A stretch of 64,000 bases of DNA from NCBI GenBank assembly GCA_001695595.3, contig MBPM02000048.1:547106-611105 (forward strand), read 5' to 3'. Positions 10,229-23,965 of this stretch are shown here, one piece after another. The stretch's first letter is position 1; each line of letters begins with the position of its first letter. Origin of the DNA: Plasmopara viticola (Eukaryota > Oomycota > Peronosporomycetes > Peronosporales > Peronosporaceae). The position numbers and the translations under genes were made by a program. The notes beneath the pieces are model-generated. The model did no database searches, was not told the DNA's origin, and saw nothing but the letters and a program-made list of their open reading frames with translations.

Positions 10229-12400
10229 ATGGCACCACCACCAAGGCCACGAAGTCGCCGCGGACTTTGAGCAGCCCAAGCGCAAGGTGGGCCGCCGCGT
10301 CGCACTCGCATCCAACAGCACCCAAGTAGGCATTGCATCGCGCCGCACTGATCTGCCAAAACAATCAATCCTGGATGGCAAACCTGACGCAGCGCAGCAT
10401 TGATCCACCGGTATCAGGCGCCTTAAAACTACTACAGCATTTGGTCCACTATAATGCTCATGTACTTCAGCGTGCGTTACAGGCGACACAGTCTACAGCG
10501 AATAATATGCGTGCCAACGCATTAGTGCTGCTTGAGCGCTTTTTTCCCACGCCACAGTACGAAGAGGCCGTTGCGCGCGAGATCGCGGCCAGGTGTGGAA
10601 AGCCATGTTTCTTATTCTTCGTCTCCTTTTGCCACACTCGTTACCACCCACTGGGGCAGCGGCTTGACGTAAGCGTACGACAGGACGCGCTCAAGTCTAT
10701 TGGTGAGCTTGTAGACGTCGTGCCTGAATTATTTTGAAACGATGCGAGGCAAGACGCTTTGGCCCGACTATTGAAAAAAAAATCAAAACTTGAACGCTGC
10801 AGTGCAGACGCAAGGAAGAAAAAATGAAAGTCTCGTACGACATGTTGCAGACTACGGACCTGGAAAGGGTTTTAAAAAGACTGCAGAACAGTAAGAACCT
10901 CAAAGCGCCTTCTGTAGCTTCGGCACTGCGATTTGAAGCACTCAAGGTGTTGCACAAATTATTGCTATCTTTGACGGCATCATCATCAGCTTGTATGCCG
11001 ACAACAAACACCCTGTTGCTGTTTCCGACTCCGCACCTCTTGACAGCGAATTCGTTTGCTATAGCATATACGACTACTAGTTCCGAAGACAAAGTTAGAG
11101 GGAATAAAGGGGTTGCTGTTGCCAGCGCTATTGGAGTTGTGACTTGGTTGTCTAGAAGAAGTCGTGCACTCTCTCTGACGTCCAAGTATATGGCAGAGTG
11201 TACAACTGCTGTGGTCGCTGCCAATTCTGTTTGGCTGCATGGTGACGCTGATGAAATTAAGAACGACGGTCTCTTCTTAGCTGCAATTAATTTGAACGAG
11301 AAGCTTTTGGCCCCAGAGAGTTTTCACCATGATCCCGTATGTCAGCGCTACTCTTGCGGCTTTGGATGTCTTATATGCTCTATCAATATGGCACGGTATT
11401 AGTGTGGCAAATGTGGCATGTAAAGACTTGGGCCTTTCTGCTTTTGTACCTACTACTCAAGACCGACTTTGGAATTGGAACAACGTGTGTGCTCTTTTGT
11501 CGTCACAACTTTCGCAAAATTCAGGAAACAGCTGACCTTCGTGGTGGAACCAGTATGTAGAATGTGCTGAAACCAATTTTGGAAGTCGTGACGCTCATGT
11601 TAGCGTCTGTGTCGCAACGTGGCCATAATTTGAGAAGACGGCTACCGAACGAAGGACGCGGTGACTCATTTCTACGTGCATGCACACCAAAGTCCGTTAG
11701 ATTTCGCCATTTGTATTTAGCAGCTCAACATAGCGCATTATGGACAGCAGGGGCAAAACAATGATGCGGCGTGGCCCTTGGTCATGCAATGGATTGTCTA
11801 TTGTGCCGACTTACTCGGTCAACTGGATCTTCAGCGATTGTAGCTGGGTCGACGTACTATTTAAGCCTTGATTGCCATTCAACAGCGTAAGCACCTGCAG
11901 CGTGTTGATCACTTGTGCCGAACTTTTGCTGCGATGATGTTGGGCTTTCCGCCATTAAATTTTTTTGGCGCCGACGCTAACAAGAGGTCAAGCGCATAAC
12001 GGAATGAATGGAATGGAGCTGCCCACGATAGTACCGCTGTATCGCTCGTGCGCGTCGTCCTGCTGCACCGCACGTGCATGTCGTTCGGTCCAAAGGATAT
12101 TTCTTTTTTTGGTAATGTTTCGGAAAATGGCCTGGTGATTGGCCTGGAGACAACCCTAAGGCAACTAATTATTCCTTTCAAATCTCAATCTTTCATGCAA
12201 ATGAGACGCTTGGACGTATTTTGATGAAACGTGGGTCTACTGCGTCAAAGATTTTCGCGGTGACTTCGAAGAGTGTGTAGTACTGCCTTCACGTGACAAA
12301 ATGTACTCATCACCAAATCACCAACGCAACAGGAAAAGACTATTAAGTTGACAGCGCTATGCGCAAGAAATAATAAATAGTTTAGTAGGCAACACAAAAC
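10229..12400 (+). pseudogene. Gene X copy 1: decayed large helical protein gene, collinear
   Basis: Plus-strand sequence matches, in order, both halves of the second copy at 45.8-51.1 kb. 10229-10740 matches the N-terminal part (start ATG at 10229, equivalent to 51142), 10770-11575 the middle, 11580-12290 the C-terminal part and 12297-12410 the tail and 3' flank. Stops and indels break it into frames such as 10333-10737, 10824-11402 and 11564-11764. The protein was long, leucine-rich and alpha-helical, in the style of HEAT/ARM repeats (..VRQDALKSIGELVDVVPELF). An Integrator-subunit-7-like protein is one guess, held weakly. A segment at about 11040-11200 is absent from the other copy and resembles copia RNase H. 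Confidence 0.65.
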
Positions 12401-12429
12401 CTCGATTGTTGCTAATAATGAAGGTTGAG

Positions 12430-13069
12430 TCGTGAATCAGAACGATTGCTTCGTGTTCATTAAAACAAGCCAAAGGTTTCTTGCAAAACATGCAGTCACT
12501 GATGTAGCCCGTACCATTTGTCATTCAATGCTGGCAACGCTAGGTCATTTCGTGCACTTCCTTGATGTAATTATCTTAAAAAGAAAAATTTACAGCGGGT
12601 ATTGGAGCCCAGGTCTCTGTCAGTGCCATTAAGTACTAGACTTGACGAGTATAGTCCAAGTCCGCACATAATTGCCACTGCTTTAGAGGGGTAAAAAGTA
12701 TTGCCTACAAAGACCAATTCTTTTGTACCAAAATACTGCGCGAGTTGTATGACTCGCTTATTCCTATTAACGTCAGCCATTTATTTATCGAGCTGGTCGA
12801 TATGTGCGATTATATTTTTTTATGACGAATCCAGTTCCACAAACTAATCTTGTCCTTAATGTATTGGTTTAACCTTAAGGGTCAAGACTCCATTATGCTC
12901 GAGTATGGGAACCTAGCGGAAAACGATATAAATTGCAAAACCAGCAAATACTTTTAATTCAGTACCATATCTTTCAAATAATCGAACAATCCAAACATTA
13001 ATTATTCAAACGAGAATTGAGAATATTTATAGTTTCTATATGGATGTGATAAAAGGACCTTTGATATAT
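12430..13069. other. Intergenic, no gene supported
   Basis: A 69-codon minus-strand frame (12571-12780) has no recognisable motif and no second copy. Otherwise the stretch is AT-rich and featureless. Confidence 0.35.
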
Positions 13070-14390
13070 TTATAAGATAGCCGTGTCTATATCAGTATAA
13101 ATACCGAAAGGGTGCGCGATTGACTTTATGTAACGGCCCATAAAATAGTAATACCTACGAAAAATTTCTTTGCAATGGTCTTTTAGATCACGACAAACCT
13201 CATTTATGCATCGAAGTATCCTCTTCTCCCATATACTTTCTTTAAGATCTAAATATAGCGCCCTTGCGATGATCGCGATCTTCCTATCAGCTCCTAGCAA
13301 TTTGACCCACTTTGCGCTCCGAAAGTACGAAAAAAAAATTCTGTCGCTGAAAGTACAAGTCAGGCACCGACTGACATTCCTTTGGTATAAAGAAATAATT
13401 TTATATGTTGACCAAAAAATTACGAAAATCATAATAAGCAAGCAATAAGAGTTATCCTAAATCGGCTCTAACAAGTAAGATGGTCCATTCGAACGCTTCT
13501 TAGCGCCTATGCAAATGAGAAAGCGCATCTCAGAGGCGGATTTTCATTCGAATTCTTCAAGAGATTGCCAGTTTGGTATCTAAAGGTCTTTCAGTGAGGC
13601 TAAGGCTTGAAGCCGGCATTCACTAGCAGCAGGCACTTAATGGCTTGTTGCAATTTAAATATAAAGCATAATAACACAAACGTGCTAAAATGTTTGATAA
13701 TTGGCTCACATCCTAAAAAGTTTGATATATCTTAATCCGTAAGTCACTCTCAAAGACTAAAAATGATACAGCTAAAGTCCCTATATATACGGGTGATGGA
13801 CGGTCAAGTCTTGCGTCTATTATGGTACACTCCTGGGTGATAAAGGCGCTGTCGCATTCCTTGCAGCTTTAGCAGGTAAAAAGCCACACGAGGGCTTGCC
13901 TTATTGCTCGCGGCGTACATAACCGACATTGATCGAAGGCGGAATGTCTGTGAACTACCTGGCAAAAAAGAATGATGTGCAAGCCTTTCACTTCTTGGCT
14001 TTATGGATAATTCTTTTTTAAGCTAGTTTCTTCTAATTCGCGACCACATTATAAGAAGAAGCTTTTATTACAGACGCAGATATTTTCAAAGGGGTCGCCT
14101 TGAACACGAAGGCCGCTTTTTCCCGAAGAGTCACCTTTAAATTTGAAGCAAGCGTTTTAGGGCTGTTTCGCTCTTCTTCAAATGGCTAGGTCGACTGGCA
14201 ACCTCCCTCGCTGACTATTTGGCTATCGCTACAATTAAGCCGTTTTTTTTTAAATAGTCAAAGAAAGATGAATGCTACACATTCTCTTCCATTCAACGTA
14301 TCCCAAGCACAATCAAAGAAGATGTGACGGGCCGTTTCATAAAGCCAAGCTTTGATGCTAGAAGCCGATTGCAGTAAAAAAATTGAAAAA
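13070..14390 (-). mobile_element. Relic of a LINE 3' end
   Basis: The minus strand carries the end of a LINE protein. Near 14370-14290 there is an RT zinc-binding-like phrase (ETARHIFFDCAWD), and at 13441-13070 an open frame of 123 codons with ..ALYLDLKESIWEKRILRCI.., like the terminal 'IW..RN..iF' region of LINE ORFs. Between them the frame is broken. The same sequence occurs in the opposite orientation at 41560-42570 and, shorter, at 20870-21600, so this is a family. Confidence 0.6.
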
Positions 14391-17300
14391 GTGATGGTTC
14401 CTAGTATCTCTTGAAGTTATTCACAAATAAATAAAATATCTGCTTATAATGCGGTGGCAACGTTGATGCCTATCGGAAATCTAAAAGGTAGGTCCAAAAG
14501 ACATAGAGACTGTACAACAAATGAGACTGTAAATTGTTGTATATTCCAAGGTTATATTCCTTGAACACAATCTTTTGCTAAATATGTGGCTCACCGAATG
14601 ACCGCATATCTTCCTGCACTAATCATCGGTGTAAAGTGGTGTGCAAACTTATCAGAAACAAAATGTATTAATCAAAAATAGATTAATGATGCTCAAAAAT
14701 TTGACTGGCGAAACAATATGGATGCAACAGAGCAATATATAGTGTGTACATTATAGCTTCTCTAAATCAGCAAAAATGTACAGCTCATGATACCATGTAT
14801 CAATAGCAATGGTAAATTCAATGGCCCAAAAGACAATTCTTCGTTTTTCTGTCAAGGTTGTAGTATACTCATGTGATATTTTTTTGAAGCTGCGCCCACT
14901 TTAAGCGTAAAACCTCCTAGCTATCTTTTTAAAGTGTCTCTTCAAACCCACGATCGTACTTGTCGCCATAACCAACGCTTAGTAGTAGCTGCGCTCGTTC
15001 ATGTATTCGTGTTCGATCGACTAGCTACAGTGATAGAATGTTCTTTAATCGAAAAAGAGCGATCTACACAATTGCTACGTACGAAGGCAGAGCGAGACAT
15101 GGATTCTTTTCCGTTCTCGACGATACTCTCCTTACAGCCGAATAAAAAAAAGCGTCGCGGAATGATTGTATTTGAGAGTAATTTTGCATGCAACCCTATT
15201 AACCGTTTGCATTGCAAATGCACCCCACGGAGTTGTTCAAGCTGCTTAAATCTTTCAAGAAGATCGAAGTCGTCCTTGCCTGAATTAAAGGAAAGCTAAA
15301 GAAGATTGTCGCCGCTTACAAATATAATTTCGGAGCTTTGCTGCAAGGCATTGAATCAACTGGCCTAGACTTACAGCAATTTCAATGGTGTACCGACATG
15401 TACTTTCTAGAGCAATACGCATGCGAATAGCTCTAACGCTACGAGTACAGCAGATAGGCGTAAATTATGTGTTTGCTTTCGTTAATGATATCGCTTCAAA
15501 ACCAAAATGCTGGCTACGCTATTTAAAATAAAATATGAATCAGTGAATCTTTTACAACGAAAAGTGTCAGAAAATGCTATGAGGACAAAGTCATTGCTTT
15601 GTTTATCTATTTGAAGGATGTATGTTAAAGTGTCTTTATTTTTCAGTCGAACAGACCACATTACTCCAACGATATTTTGACATAGATCTAGGTTTTTGCG
15701 TCCTTTAACATTAATGAAGTTTTTTGGGTGCATCGGCATCGAACGCAGATACTGAGGGCTTGCGTTCGATAGTCAGCAAAGACTTGGCTTCGAATGAAAA
15801 CCTTGTATGCCAAATATACCTGCCTTGGACTTTAGCACACGTAGAACGAGGGTAGAGCCACGTATGAGCATTACTCTATTCGCTTACTGATATCACTTTT
15901 GTATGCATTTGCAAAAATTAGAGTACACGTTAACTTTTGAGGTCTTTTTATAAAGTCTACTCATTACATACTACAAAAGCAGACACTTTGATCAAATCGT
16001 CCTTTAACCTTTAAAAACTCGTATGTTCCTATACCGTATGTATTCGGACGCTCGTGTGCGCTTGAAAATAATGTTGGGAGCACATTGTCCTCACGTCAAT
16101 CTTGCAATTTGCGTGAATTGATTGATACAGTGTTTTGCTATGATAAACGTAGTTCTAAGCATTAAAATGCTTTATCGCCGTTCACGCTCACGTAGATTGC
16201 GACTTAAAACAACAGTACCTGCTCTAACATGCTTATTTTAGTAGATTTAGTATCGTTAGGATGAATAGCCCAATGGTAGTGATGCTTTTAAATGCGCTAA
16301 ACGGGAAATCGAACTTATATCAACGTGCTCTTTGGTATTTTAAATTTTAGTAATAATTAAGTTTGTGTAGTAACTTGCATAATTTAATAAAATTGATCAC
16401 CTGGGTACAGTCGTAATATCACGTGGCCAAAAAGTTAGTGTGGTCAACCCGGATCGATTTTTTGAAAATATTAGCCTAGTCGATCACAATAGTTAAATTG
16501 ATGACTCGATTACTGTAAAAAAAAACAAGTATTACGAGAGCACTATTTTACGATTTAATTGGCTTTGCAGGATATTAATAAGTACGAGGCTACGCTTTAC
16601 TCATTTAATCGACCTTGATTTACATACGTAATATGTCAGCCACGATCTACCTACGTAACAGGCCATTATAACTTATGAGTCGGGTCAGCAAAGTGTAGCC
16701 GCCAGATCGAATTTGTGGCTGATCCGAGTAAGCATGACGATTTGGCGTTGTGCATCGCACAAATTCTTCAAAGATTTTGCACCCACTCAAAGTAAAGTTT
16801 CAGCATGACCATTTATCTAATTAATATAAGCAAAAGTAGAAGATGTCACAACTACTACTATTATAGTAGCATTACAGTGGTACCGGTGCAGCTAATAAGT
16901 TTACAAACTACTAGCATCAAAATATCATTTCAGTGATTATTATGGTGCTAATTATTTTTATAGACACAAAACGTCGTTAATTACATAGAAAGCTGGGATT
17001 CTAGTGGCGAGTAGAGTTTTTAGTCACGCAGAAAACGTACGCTCTGAACCCAAAGCCTGAGTTTGCATAGGCATGGTCAGACTCTGTGATCTTTCCCAAA
17101 GGAATTTCACCCGTCATCGTAAGTCATCAAAGATTGAAGAGGAGATATTTTAAATGTTGCACTTTAAGTAGCTTACCTAGTCGATCACCTTTCTGGCGTG
17201 TAATCTGACGTCAATGTCACGGTGCAAAGCTCTTATCTTACGTACCGCCAAGACAGAACTGACCGACTTAGCCGGCTCTAACAACTCAAGAGATGCCGAA

Positions 17301-19759
17301 TAATGAGCCAGCACTGCCGGCAAGATAAGAATCTAAGCAAGCCCGCATGGCTATTGAACTAATTTTATTGCTAGCTAGCATATTGAGGTACAATGTTTGA
17401 TTAAGGATTTGCAAGTCCTACTAATGCTCCCAAACCCGTACTTTAATAGTCCGGTGTATCAAGATCTTAGCACAAATCTAAAGAAGACGAAGAGGTGCAA
17501 ATTGAGTTGATAATATGGGCGGTTGTATCATTGCAAGCAAGATGGTCGACAATGCCACTTTTGTATACAATATCCTTTGAAGGGTAAAACGTTGAAAAGA
17601 GCTCTATCAATAAAAACAGCTAAGACGATCTTTGCACAAAAGAGATACCTTTTCTTACCAAGATATGTTGATTGTGGTACCAGCTAATATCCACTAACGA
17701 AGGTTCTAGATTCATTATAAGAAAAAACATATTGACCACAGCTTCACTGACTGAAAAGTATAGGTTTAGGCAATTTGTGTGGAGTAAAAAGCCTTTGCAG
17801 ACACGACCGCAGATCCATGAAAACGTTTTCGAATGGGCCGTCGAAGATGCATACTACGGAGAAGAGCCTAAAGAATGTTGATCAAGAGCTGAGTATTTAA
17901 GATTCAGCAGGTATAGATCCGCAGATAACGGATACGACCCATTGCCTCGATATTGTTAGGTGGTAATTGCGGTGCGGTATAGCTAAATGCACCTCAAGCC
18001 CTTACAAGATGCACAACCTGTTTGATTTTGGTCCAAAAGCATGCACGCGACGCTCTAGGGTGGCGATACCACAGGCACGTATAAATGAAAAGAAAAACGT
18101 GAAGAAATCAAAGGATCAAGAAGCATATCTGCGAAAAGTTTCCAGCGTAAGTTCGAAACAGTATAAGAAGGAGCAGACGACGCCACGGGAGAGATTGTTA
18201 GAAATCGCTACTGCTGCACCAAGCGACTGAGTCAGTGAACAGGGACATGTTTTTGTCACTTCGTAGCTTAAATTAGACGATTTAGATAAACTAATATCTA
18301 ACAGAAATCGCAGTGTCTGCCAAAAATTAGTAGCTGACTACCAGGCAAACCCCTCTCGTATTTATAAGTCGATATTATTCGTATTAGAAGAGATATTATG
18401 TAGAGCTTAGGATGAAGATAAAGTAACTACTAAGAACAACAAAGTGGGACGCAATAGGCGACGCAATTAGGTAATAAAGAATCGGTGCAAGGGGGCTGAT
18501 AAACCGACAAAGTATAGATAAACCTGTCATGCGGAGCAAAATCACTGGGAAGAGCTACGCCGTAATTTAGGAGATTTACGGGCCTAAAAATAACTCTCAC
18601 CAGGTGACACCACACAATAAAAAAGTTGTTAATGGAATTTTACGCTGCCGTAAGGACCAAGCTGCGCCCACAGATCGTATCCATTGACCAATGCCGAAAG
18701 CACGTTGACTATTCTTTGAGGATGTTGAGCAAATGCAAAATGATCGATCAGCTTGCTTTGTTTCTTGGGCTTAACCGATCGCTACATTAATTAGAATATT
18801 GTACTACAGAATGAGTTCGTATGGTCTTAAATAGTAACAATGCATTGACGAGCCTTTAGAGGTCCAAATACTCAAAAAGAAAAAGTGTCTGTACTTAAAG
18901 TGATGTATTTGGGCAACAACAAGAAAGCCGTCTAATTGAGCAACAATAACTCGCCACTGATCATGCGTTATCGAGAATCTATGTCGTTCTTCTTTCGACA
19001 TGAATATTTTGACAGAGCTAAATGGCGGAGCCTCCCTCGATCAGACAAATCAGCTTTGTTATGTTATGTTACCGGCCGCACGTCGTTGATGCACCAAAAA
19101 AAGTTTTTAATGACCATAACTAGCCGATATTTCTGTAAAATAAACAAACCCGACGAGACAAAACTGCCTTTAAGTATAAGCCTCCGGCCTTGATCTCCGT
19201 AAACCACTCGAGAAGCGATATCGACTTCGATAAAAGTAAATCTGAATCTGATGATTTTATGCGCAGAAAGTGTGCCAAAGGATGGAACGATCCAAATATC
19301 GGATCAAAATTTTCCCGGGGGTAACCCGAGTTATAATTCATTTACCGCTCATTATCAAACAGCATCTCAATGGTTCTCCTAATGCGGCAAAAACTGCCAA
19401 AAGTATGCCACTGTTAATAAAATTTGACTTGTCCGCTCCTTGGCATGAAGGGTTACCTTCTCGAGCAATTTATCTTGTGCGCCGTGCGTGCAAATAGTTC
19501 CGCGACACCGATAGCTATGGATGGAAAAGATCCTTGTCTTATACACCAGTGATGCTGCTATCTAAAAGGCTAAATTCGATTCAAAAAATGGATGTTTGTA
19601 TGGCCTGAAGCCAGAACAAGCTGAGCGTTTCGGAACCAGCTTGAATGCCTTGAGGCAATAGGCATAAAAGATGGAAGAGGACAACTTTTTCAACATTTAA
19701 TTTCTCATAAAAGAACATACACCTATTGCTGCAAGCAAAATAGTGTGCCTAGGTCTTCG
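14391..19759. other. Duplicated non-coding block, copy 1
   Basis: No intact gene. Stretches match 36030-39300 in the same orientation: 14440-15480 with 36030-37090, and about 17330-19759 with 37740-39190. The part at 15500-17300 is reduced in the other copy. Short frames here (14934-15299, 17672-17881, 17967-18230) are not conserved as proteins between the two copies, so I do not call them genes. Confidence 0.5.
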
Positions 19760-20191
19760 GCGCTAAGGTTATGAGCAATTGTCGAAACTTGCTAGCGTTA
19801 TTGCGATGCGTTGTTGCTCCTGTGAGAAATACAACTTTTAGAGATGATGGCATAACATTCTTGCACTGTGAAACCTTGTATACATCAAATGCAATCGCTA
19901 CAGGCTCGTCCTTTGGACTAAATTTTACAGCTCGATGTATAGCGTTTTCATGGTATATCAAGCCTCCTCGCCCAGTGAAGCGCGAGGATTTAAATGATCC
20001 TCTCAAAAGCTTCCGATATACGTCCTCACTGAACGCCAAGCTTTCGCGTTGCTGTCGGCTATGTTCTGAGTGGTGACTAAGTCTCCATATCACATAATCA
20101 TGGCTGGTTCTCAGCGTGATCGAACTCGGCAGCAGCTCGGGTGCTGGTTGTGATGAAAAAGCGCCGCCGTCACGTAAAATGTACCGCGCAT
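19760..20191 (-). pseudogene. Relic of RxLR-like effector N terminus
   Basis: The start codon region is preserved at 20191 (MRGTFYVTAAL..) with the typical signal-peptide DNA ('gcgc...cacgtaaaatg'), but the frame stops after about 23 codons. Downstream parts keep scattered matches to the family. The same relic, with the same flanks, is at 39340-39584, so the gene was already present when the block was duplicated. Confidence 0.6.
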
Positions 20192-20869
20192 AGTCTTGAT
20201 AAGCAGAAAGACGTAGTCTTAACAATGTTATCGTACTGATTTTAATAACAAGATAGATTTTCTTGCTCATGGGTCTTGATAGCTGGCAACTACTTTTCTT
20301 CTAATTGTGCCCTGTTGATGAATTTTTGCTTTTAGCATACCGTTAAGTCGAAGGCATGAGCGTCGATACTATCAAGGATCATAAATTGCATCGCAAGTCA
20401 GGCCAAATAGCAATTTTTAAGAAACTGTTTCAGCACTGTTCGTATAATTCTCTTTGCAAGCTGCGCTGCATCAGCCAAGAGCGCTGACAGGTATAAAAAA
20501 CTCATTTCCCTCATGTGCTAGTATTAGGATAGCGTACTAATGCAATCTATCTGAGAGCTACTGGAGAAGCGAAACAGGAGCAAGCCGACAAGTACGTGTT
20601 CCTTCGTTCAACGGTTTGATACTGGGCTTAAATCGAGACTAGGAAAGTGGTAGAAGCTTAAGCAAAGTACGTGGAGAAAACACGAAAAAAAAATTGTGGT
20701 CGATTGTAATGGTCACTTTGCTAGATGCAAACCTATTTGGAGCTGTAATATTTTTTACTTTTCAAGAGTTCCTTACGGATAAAGAAAAAACAAAACAATG
20801 AAATGTGCAAGCTTTATATGGAATGTTATAGCATGTTTGTCCCATTATGCTTCATACTACACAGTGAAA
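20192..20869. other. Intergenic, upstream side of effector relic
   Basis: No gene seen. 20430-20540 matches 39840-39945, the last part of the duplicated block before the copia half begins in the other copy. Confidence 0.35.
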
Positions 20870-21600
20870 TAAGCAAATATATGCTTGCTGCTAGTGCATT
20901 CAGCTTCAAGCCTGAAATCTTATCGGCATATCATCAGATGCCACACTGGCAAGCTGTATGAAGTCTCGTATCAGAAACCGCCTCCAAGATGGATTTGTTA
21001 TCTGCATAGGTACTAAAAGGCGTTTTAAGCTTCAGGGAAGTGATAGCAATACATCGATGATTTATACCTTATTCTATATATTTGAAAGGTAGCGGTGCAC
21101 AATCTTCTTTACGCCCTTAAGATGAGTAGTCTGCTTGGTGGTATGAAGAGTTGAGTCAAATGAGAGTTGGTGCTTATTGTAAATCAGACGTTGATTTACA
21201 TTGGCATGGGTCAAAACGGACCATTGAACTTGCCAGAACCAACTTAAGAAAATTTCAGCTGCCTTGCTCATCAAGATCATCGTAAATGGTCAACATTTGT
21301 AATATCTGATACGTTAGGATTGTCAGGCATTGCGCTTAATTTGAGCTTTCAGCGACAGGGAAAAATTTAATGCTTCGTTTTCTTAGGATCGCAAAGTGGG
21401 TTAGTTTGCCAGGAGTTGTTATGGAAACGGCAGTTATCGCAAGGACGCTATACTTATACCTAAGAAAAGCATATGGTTGATGTATAAAAGGATACGCCGA
21501 AGCATAAATGAGGTTTGTATGTTAAAGTTCTTTTCTCAAATGTTTTTTTGGTGATAGTCCTTCTCTTGTAACTAGTGTGTAATCATTAACCACCATTATT
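20870..21600 (+). mobile_element. Relic of LINE 3' end, plus orientation
   Basis: A shorter and more diverged copy of the LINE end at 13070-14390, in opposite orientation, matching 42080-42560 directly. Examples are 'tttgccaggagttgttat' and 'taaatgaggtttgt' near 21405-21525. No open frame survives. Confidence 0.5.
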
Positions 21601-22412
21601 GAGCTCACCGAGGACTTATCGAATAGATGTTGCACCAACTCCGCTCAAAAAAATATGTGCTGCATTTTGGTTGCAATTATTTTCACTTGGAACTACGTGA
21701 TTCAATTTATTTGACAGATGAGCTCAGGTACTAACCCCGAAACTATATGACTCTGTCAATGACTTTTCTCAAGACGCTTCCTTGTGCTGAGCAATTATTA
21801 CTAGTATTATAGGCAGAGCATGGAAAGAAACTCGCGCCTTATGGAGCGGGAGACGTTGATGGAAGGATTGAAACACCAGATTTTTTTTATTCCATAAAGG
21901 AAGACGAACTTCATGAAGACTAGCTTATGTTATCTTCGAACGAATCGATCACAAGCTTTTGTCGTATCTACTTATCCGTTGTTGCGTGACATGGCTTACG
22001 CCAATGCATTTTTTCATAAGCTTAAGTATCACTACTAGGTGCTTCTTTAAGAAGTGTAAGACATGTTTAAAAAATGCTGCCCACGCTGACTTATATGCAT
22101 ACTACTTCTTACAGATGGATAAAGCAATAAGCCTAAGTCGCCTCAGCGCACGAAAACGAAGTTTTTGCATAAAAAAGACGTATCCATTTTAGATGAGAAA
22201 ATTGAGACCTACAAAGTACAATTGCACACTTTTGAAGTAAGCTGGGTGACACTGTAATTATTTGCTTGCACCGCAGAAGCCTGAAAGTATTAAGAGACAA
22301 GATTTGTGTAGGCTCAGCAACAAGATGATGCAAAGAGTACGCTGATCGATCGCAAGCCATAGTACGCGATGCTCAATATTACGATTGTGTTAATCAAGCC
22401 AGCTTCGCTTCC
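21601..22412. other. Intergenic, no gene supported
   Basis: AT-rich. A 77-codon plus frame at 21959-22192 has no recognisable features. Confidence 0.35.
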
Positions 22413-22685
22413 GTGGTGTACCACCCAGAAGAAACATTTGTACATTTTAACTTGGATGTACAAGCCATAGGCTCACAAGCAGCCTCGAGATCCGAAGGTG
22501 AACCTCAGACGTCAGTGTCGCAGTACGCCAGAAAGCTTGGATCTCGCCTTTTTGTAGATACAGCAATTGATCCGTACGCCATGAAGGTGCACCTCGAGCG
22601 GCAAAGTCGTCGTCTGACGGCAAAGCGTCTTTACGCCGATGTATCGTGCAGCACTCGAGCACCGTGTCCTATGTTTGTTGCTTAA
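22413..22685 (+). CDS. Unrecognised 90-residue frame, possible gene fragment
   Basis: The local base composition is more balanced than its flanks, and the translation looks protein-like (..FVDTAIDPYAMKVHLERQ..). A conceptual translation at about 470-545 shares a KV/KI-L-RQS-LT-R-YADV pattern, suggesting both are fragments of one older gene family. There is no signal peptide and no domain I can name. It may be one exon of a decayed gene. Confidence 0.3.
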   Translation: MVYHPEETFVHFNLDVQAIGSQAASRSEGEPQTSVSQYARKLGSRLFVDTAIDPYAMKVHLERQSRRLTAKRLYADVSCSTRAPCPMFVA

Positions 22686-23965
22686 AAAAATATTAATATA
22701 CGGCCACAAAGGTGCAAAAGGAGTAGACGGCAAGGTAGTCTGCTGACCTAAGATCTTGATATGTAAATTAGAAAAAAAAAATAATGTAGAGTAATTAGAA
22801 AATTAGCACTAGTTACAGCGGTGGTGTCTGTTAAACGGAAAGTTGTAAGAGAAAAATTGACTTGCATAAATCGCAGAAAATACAAGGTCTTTTACATACA
22901 CTCGAGCTTGTGTGTAAGAAGGCGTGACTTTTGTTTCACGACAGGCACCCTTTTCAGTATCGATCCCGATGTATATAACTATGCGATAAAAGATATGTGA
23001 AAGGTATAAAGTCCTGCAGTAATCGCATACTAAGGCGTGAAAAGCACATATAACAATTATCTTTACATTGCACTTCGTTTCCGTAAATCTGGGGGAAATG
23101 TATTGTCGTCAACGGTAAGATCGTATATCCTTTTCAAAGTAATTATGTAATTATTGCTGCTTTTTATCTATAGGCCAGGATTTCCTTTCGATCTTGCGAT
23201 TATATAAACGCCGAAGAAAAACCGCTCGACATCGTCTCTGCGGAGTACTAGCCGTCGATGGAAGGTTTGCAGCTAAAGCATAAAAAGGATAATATAATTG
23301 TGCTTATGCAGAGGACAAAAAAAAAGAGAGGCCGAGTGTCACAGACACAATTTTCGCCGTATTAAATTTTACTCGTGGAGTCCAAATTCCGTGGGTGAGA
23401 TTTAAGTCAGCTTACAGCACTGCGCTTATCAGTAGTACAATATTCCGCTCTGATCACTTCTTTTCAATCTGATTGGTAAGCTGCAGTGCACAAGTTAGAT
23501 AGGTGCAAAGCCTCGCATTACGCATATGCTCTTATGGTGAACTGATTTTGTTATGTATAGTCTGTCGAATATATATCTTTCTAGAATAGTAAATGAATAC
23601 AATCTGATCAAAATATTGAAAAATGTTACGCGAATAATCACTACAATTGAGGTAGTACACACGGCTATCTATAGACTGTGTCAGCAAGACAAGTGGATAA
23701 TTACTAACGGAGGATCAAGCAAGAGCTACACCGGTTCATGCACACTAACATCTTACTTTAGTGGAGAACGTAACGGTCTTTAGTATACTAAGGATGAGTG
23801 GCGCTTAAACGAACCATGTGTTGCAATTGCTGCAATGCTCTTTCATTCAAGCACAACATACACAAGACAGGAAGAAAAAGCGGTATCTGCGTACAAGATA
23901 CGAAAAGTACATTTTGTATTAAAACTGCGCCTTCGCAGGTGTCGATCTTTATTCTAAAAAATCGG
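22686..23965. other. 3' flank of effector, duplicated
   Basis: No gene. Parts match 42600-43358 (for example 23040-23110 with 42700-42790, and 23200-23330 with 42876-43010). A stretch at 23400-23560 resembles 28220-28400, the upstream region of the next effector copy, so it may be the orphaned promoter region of a lost copy. Confidence 0.4.

Noticed and set aside
14934..15299. 121-codon plus-strand frame
   Set aside because: The duplicate at about 36525-36890 does not keep the frame, so coding is not supported.
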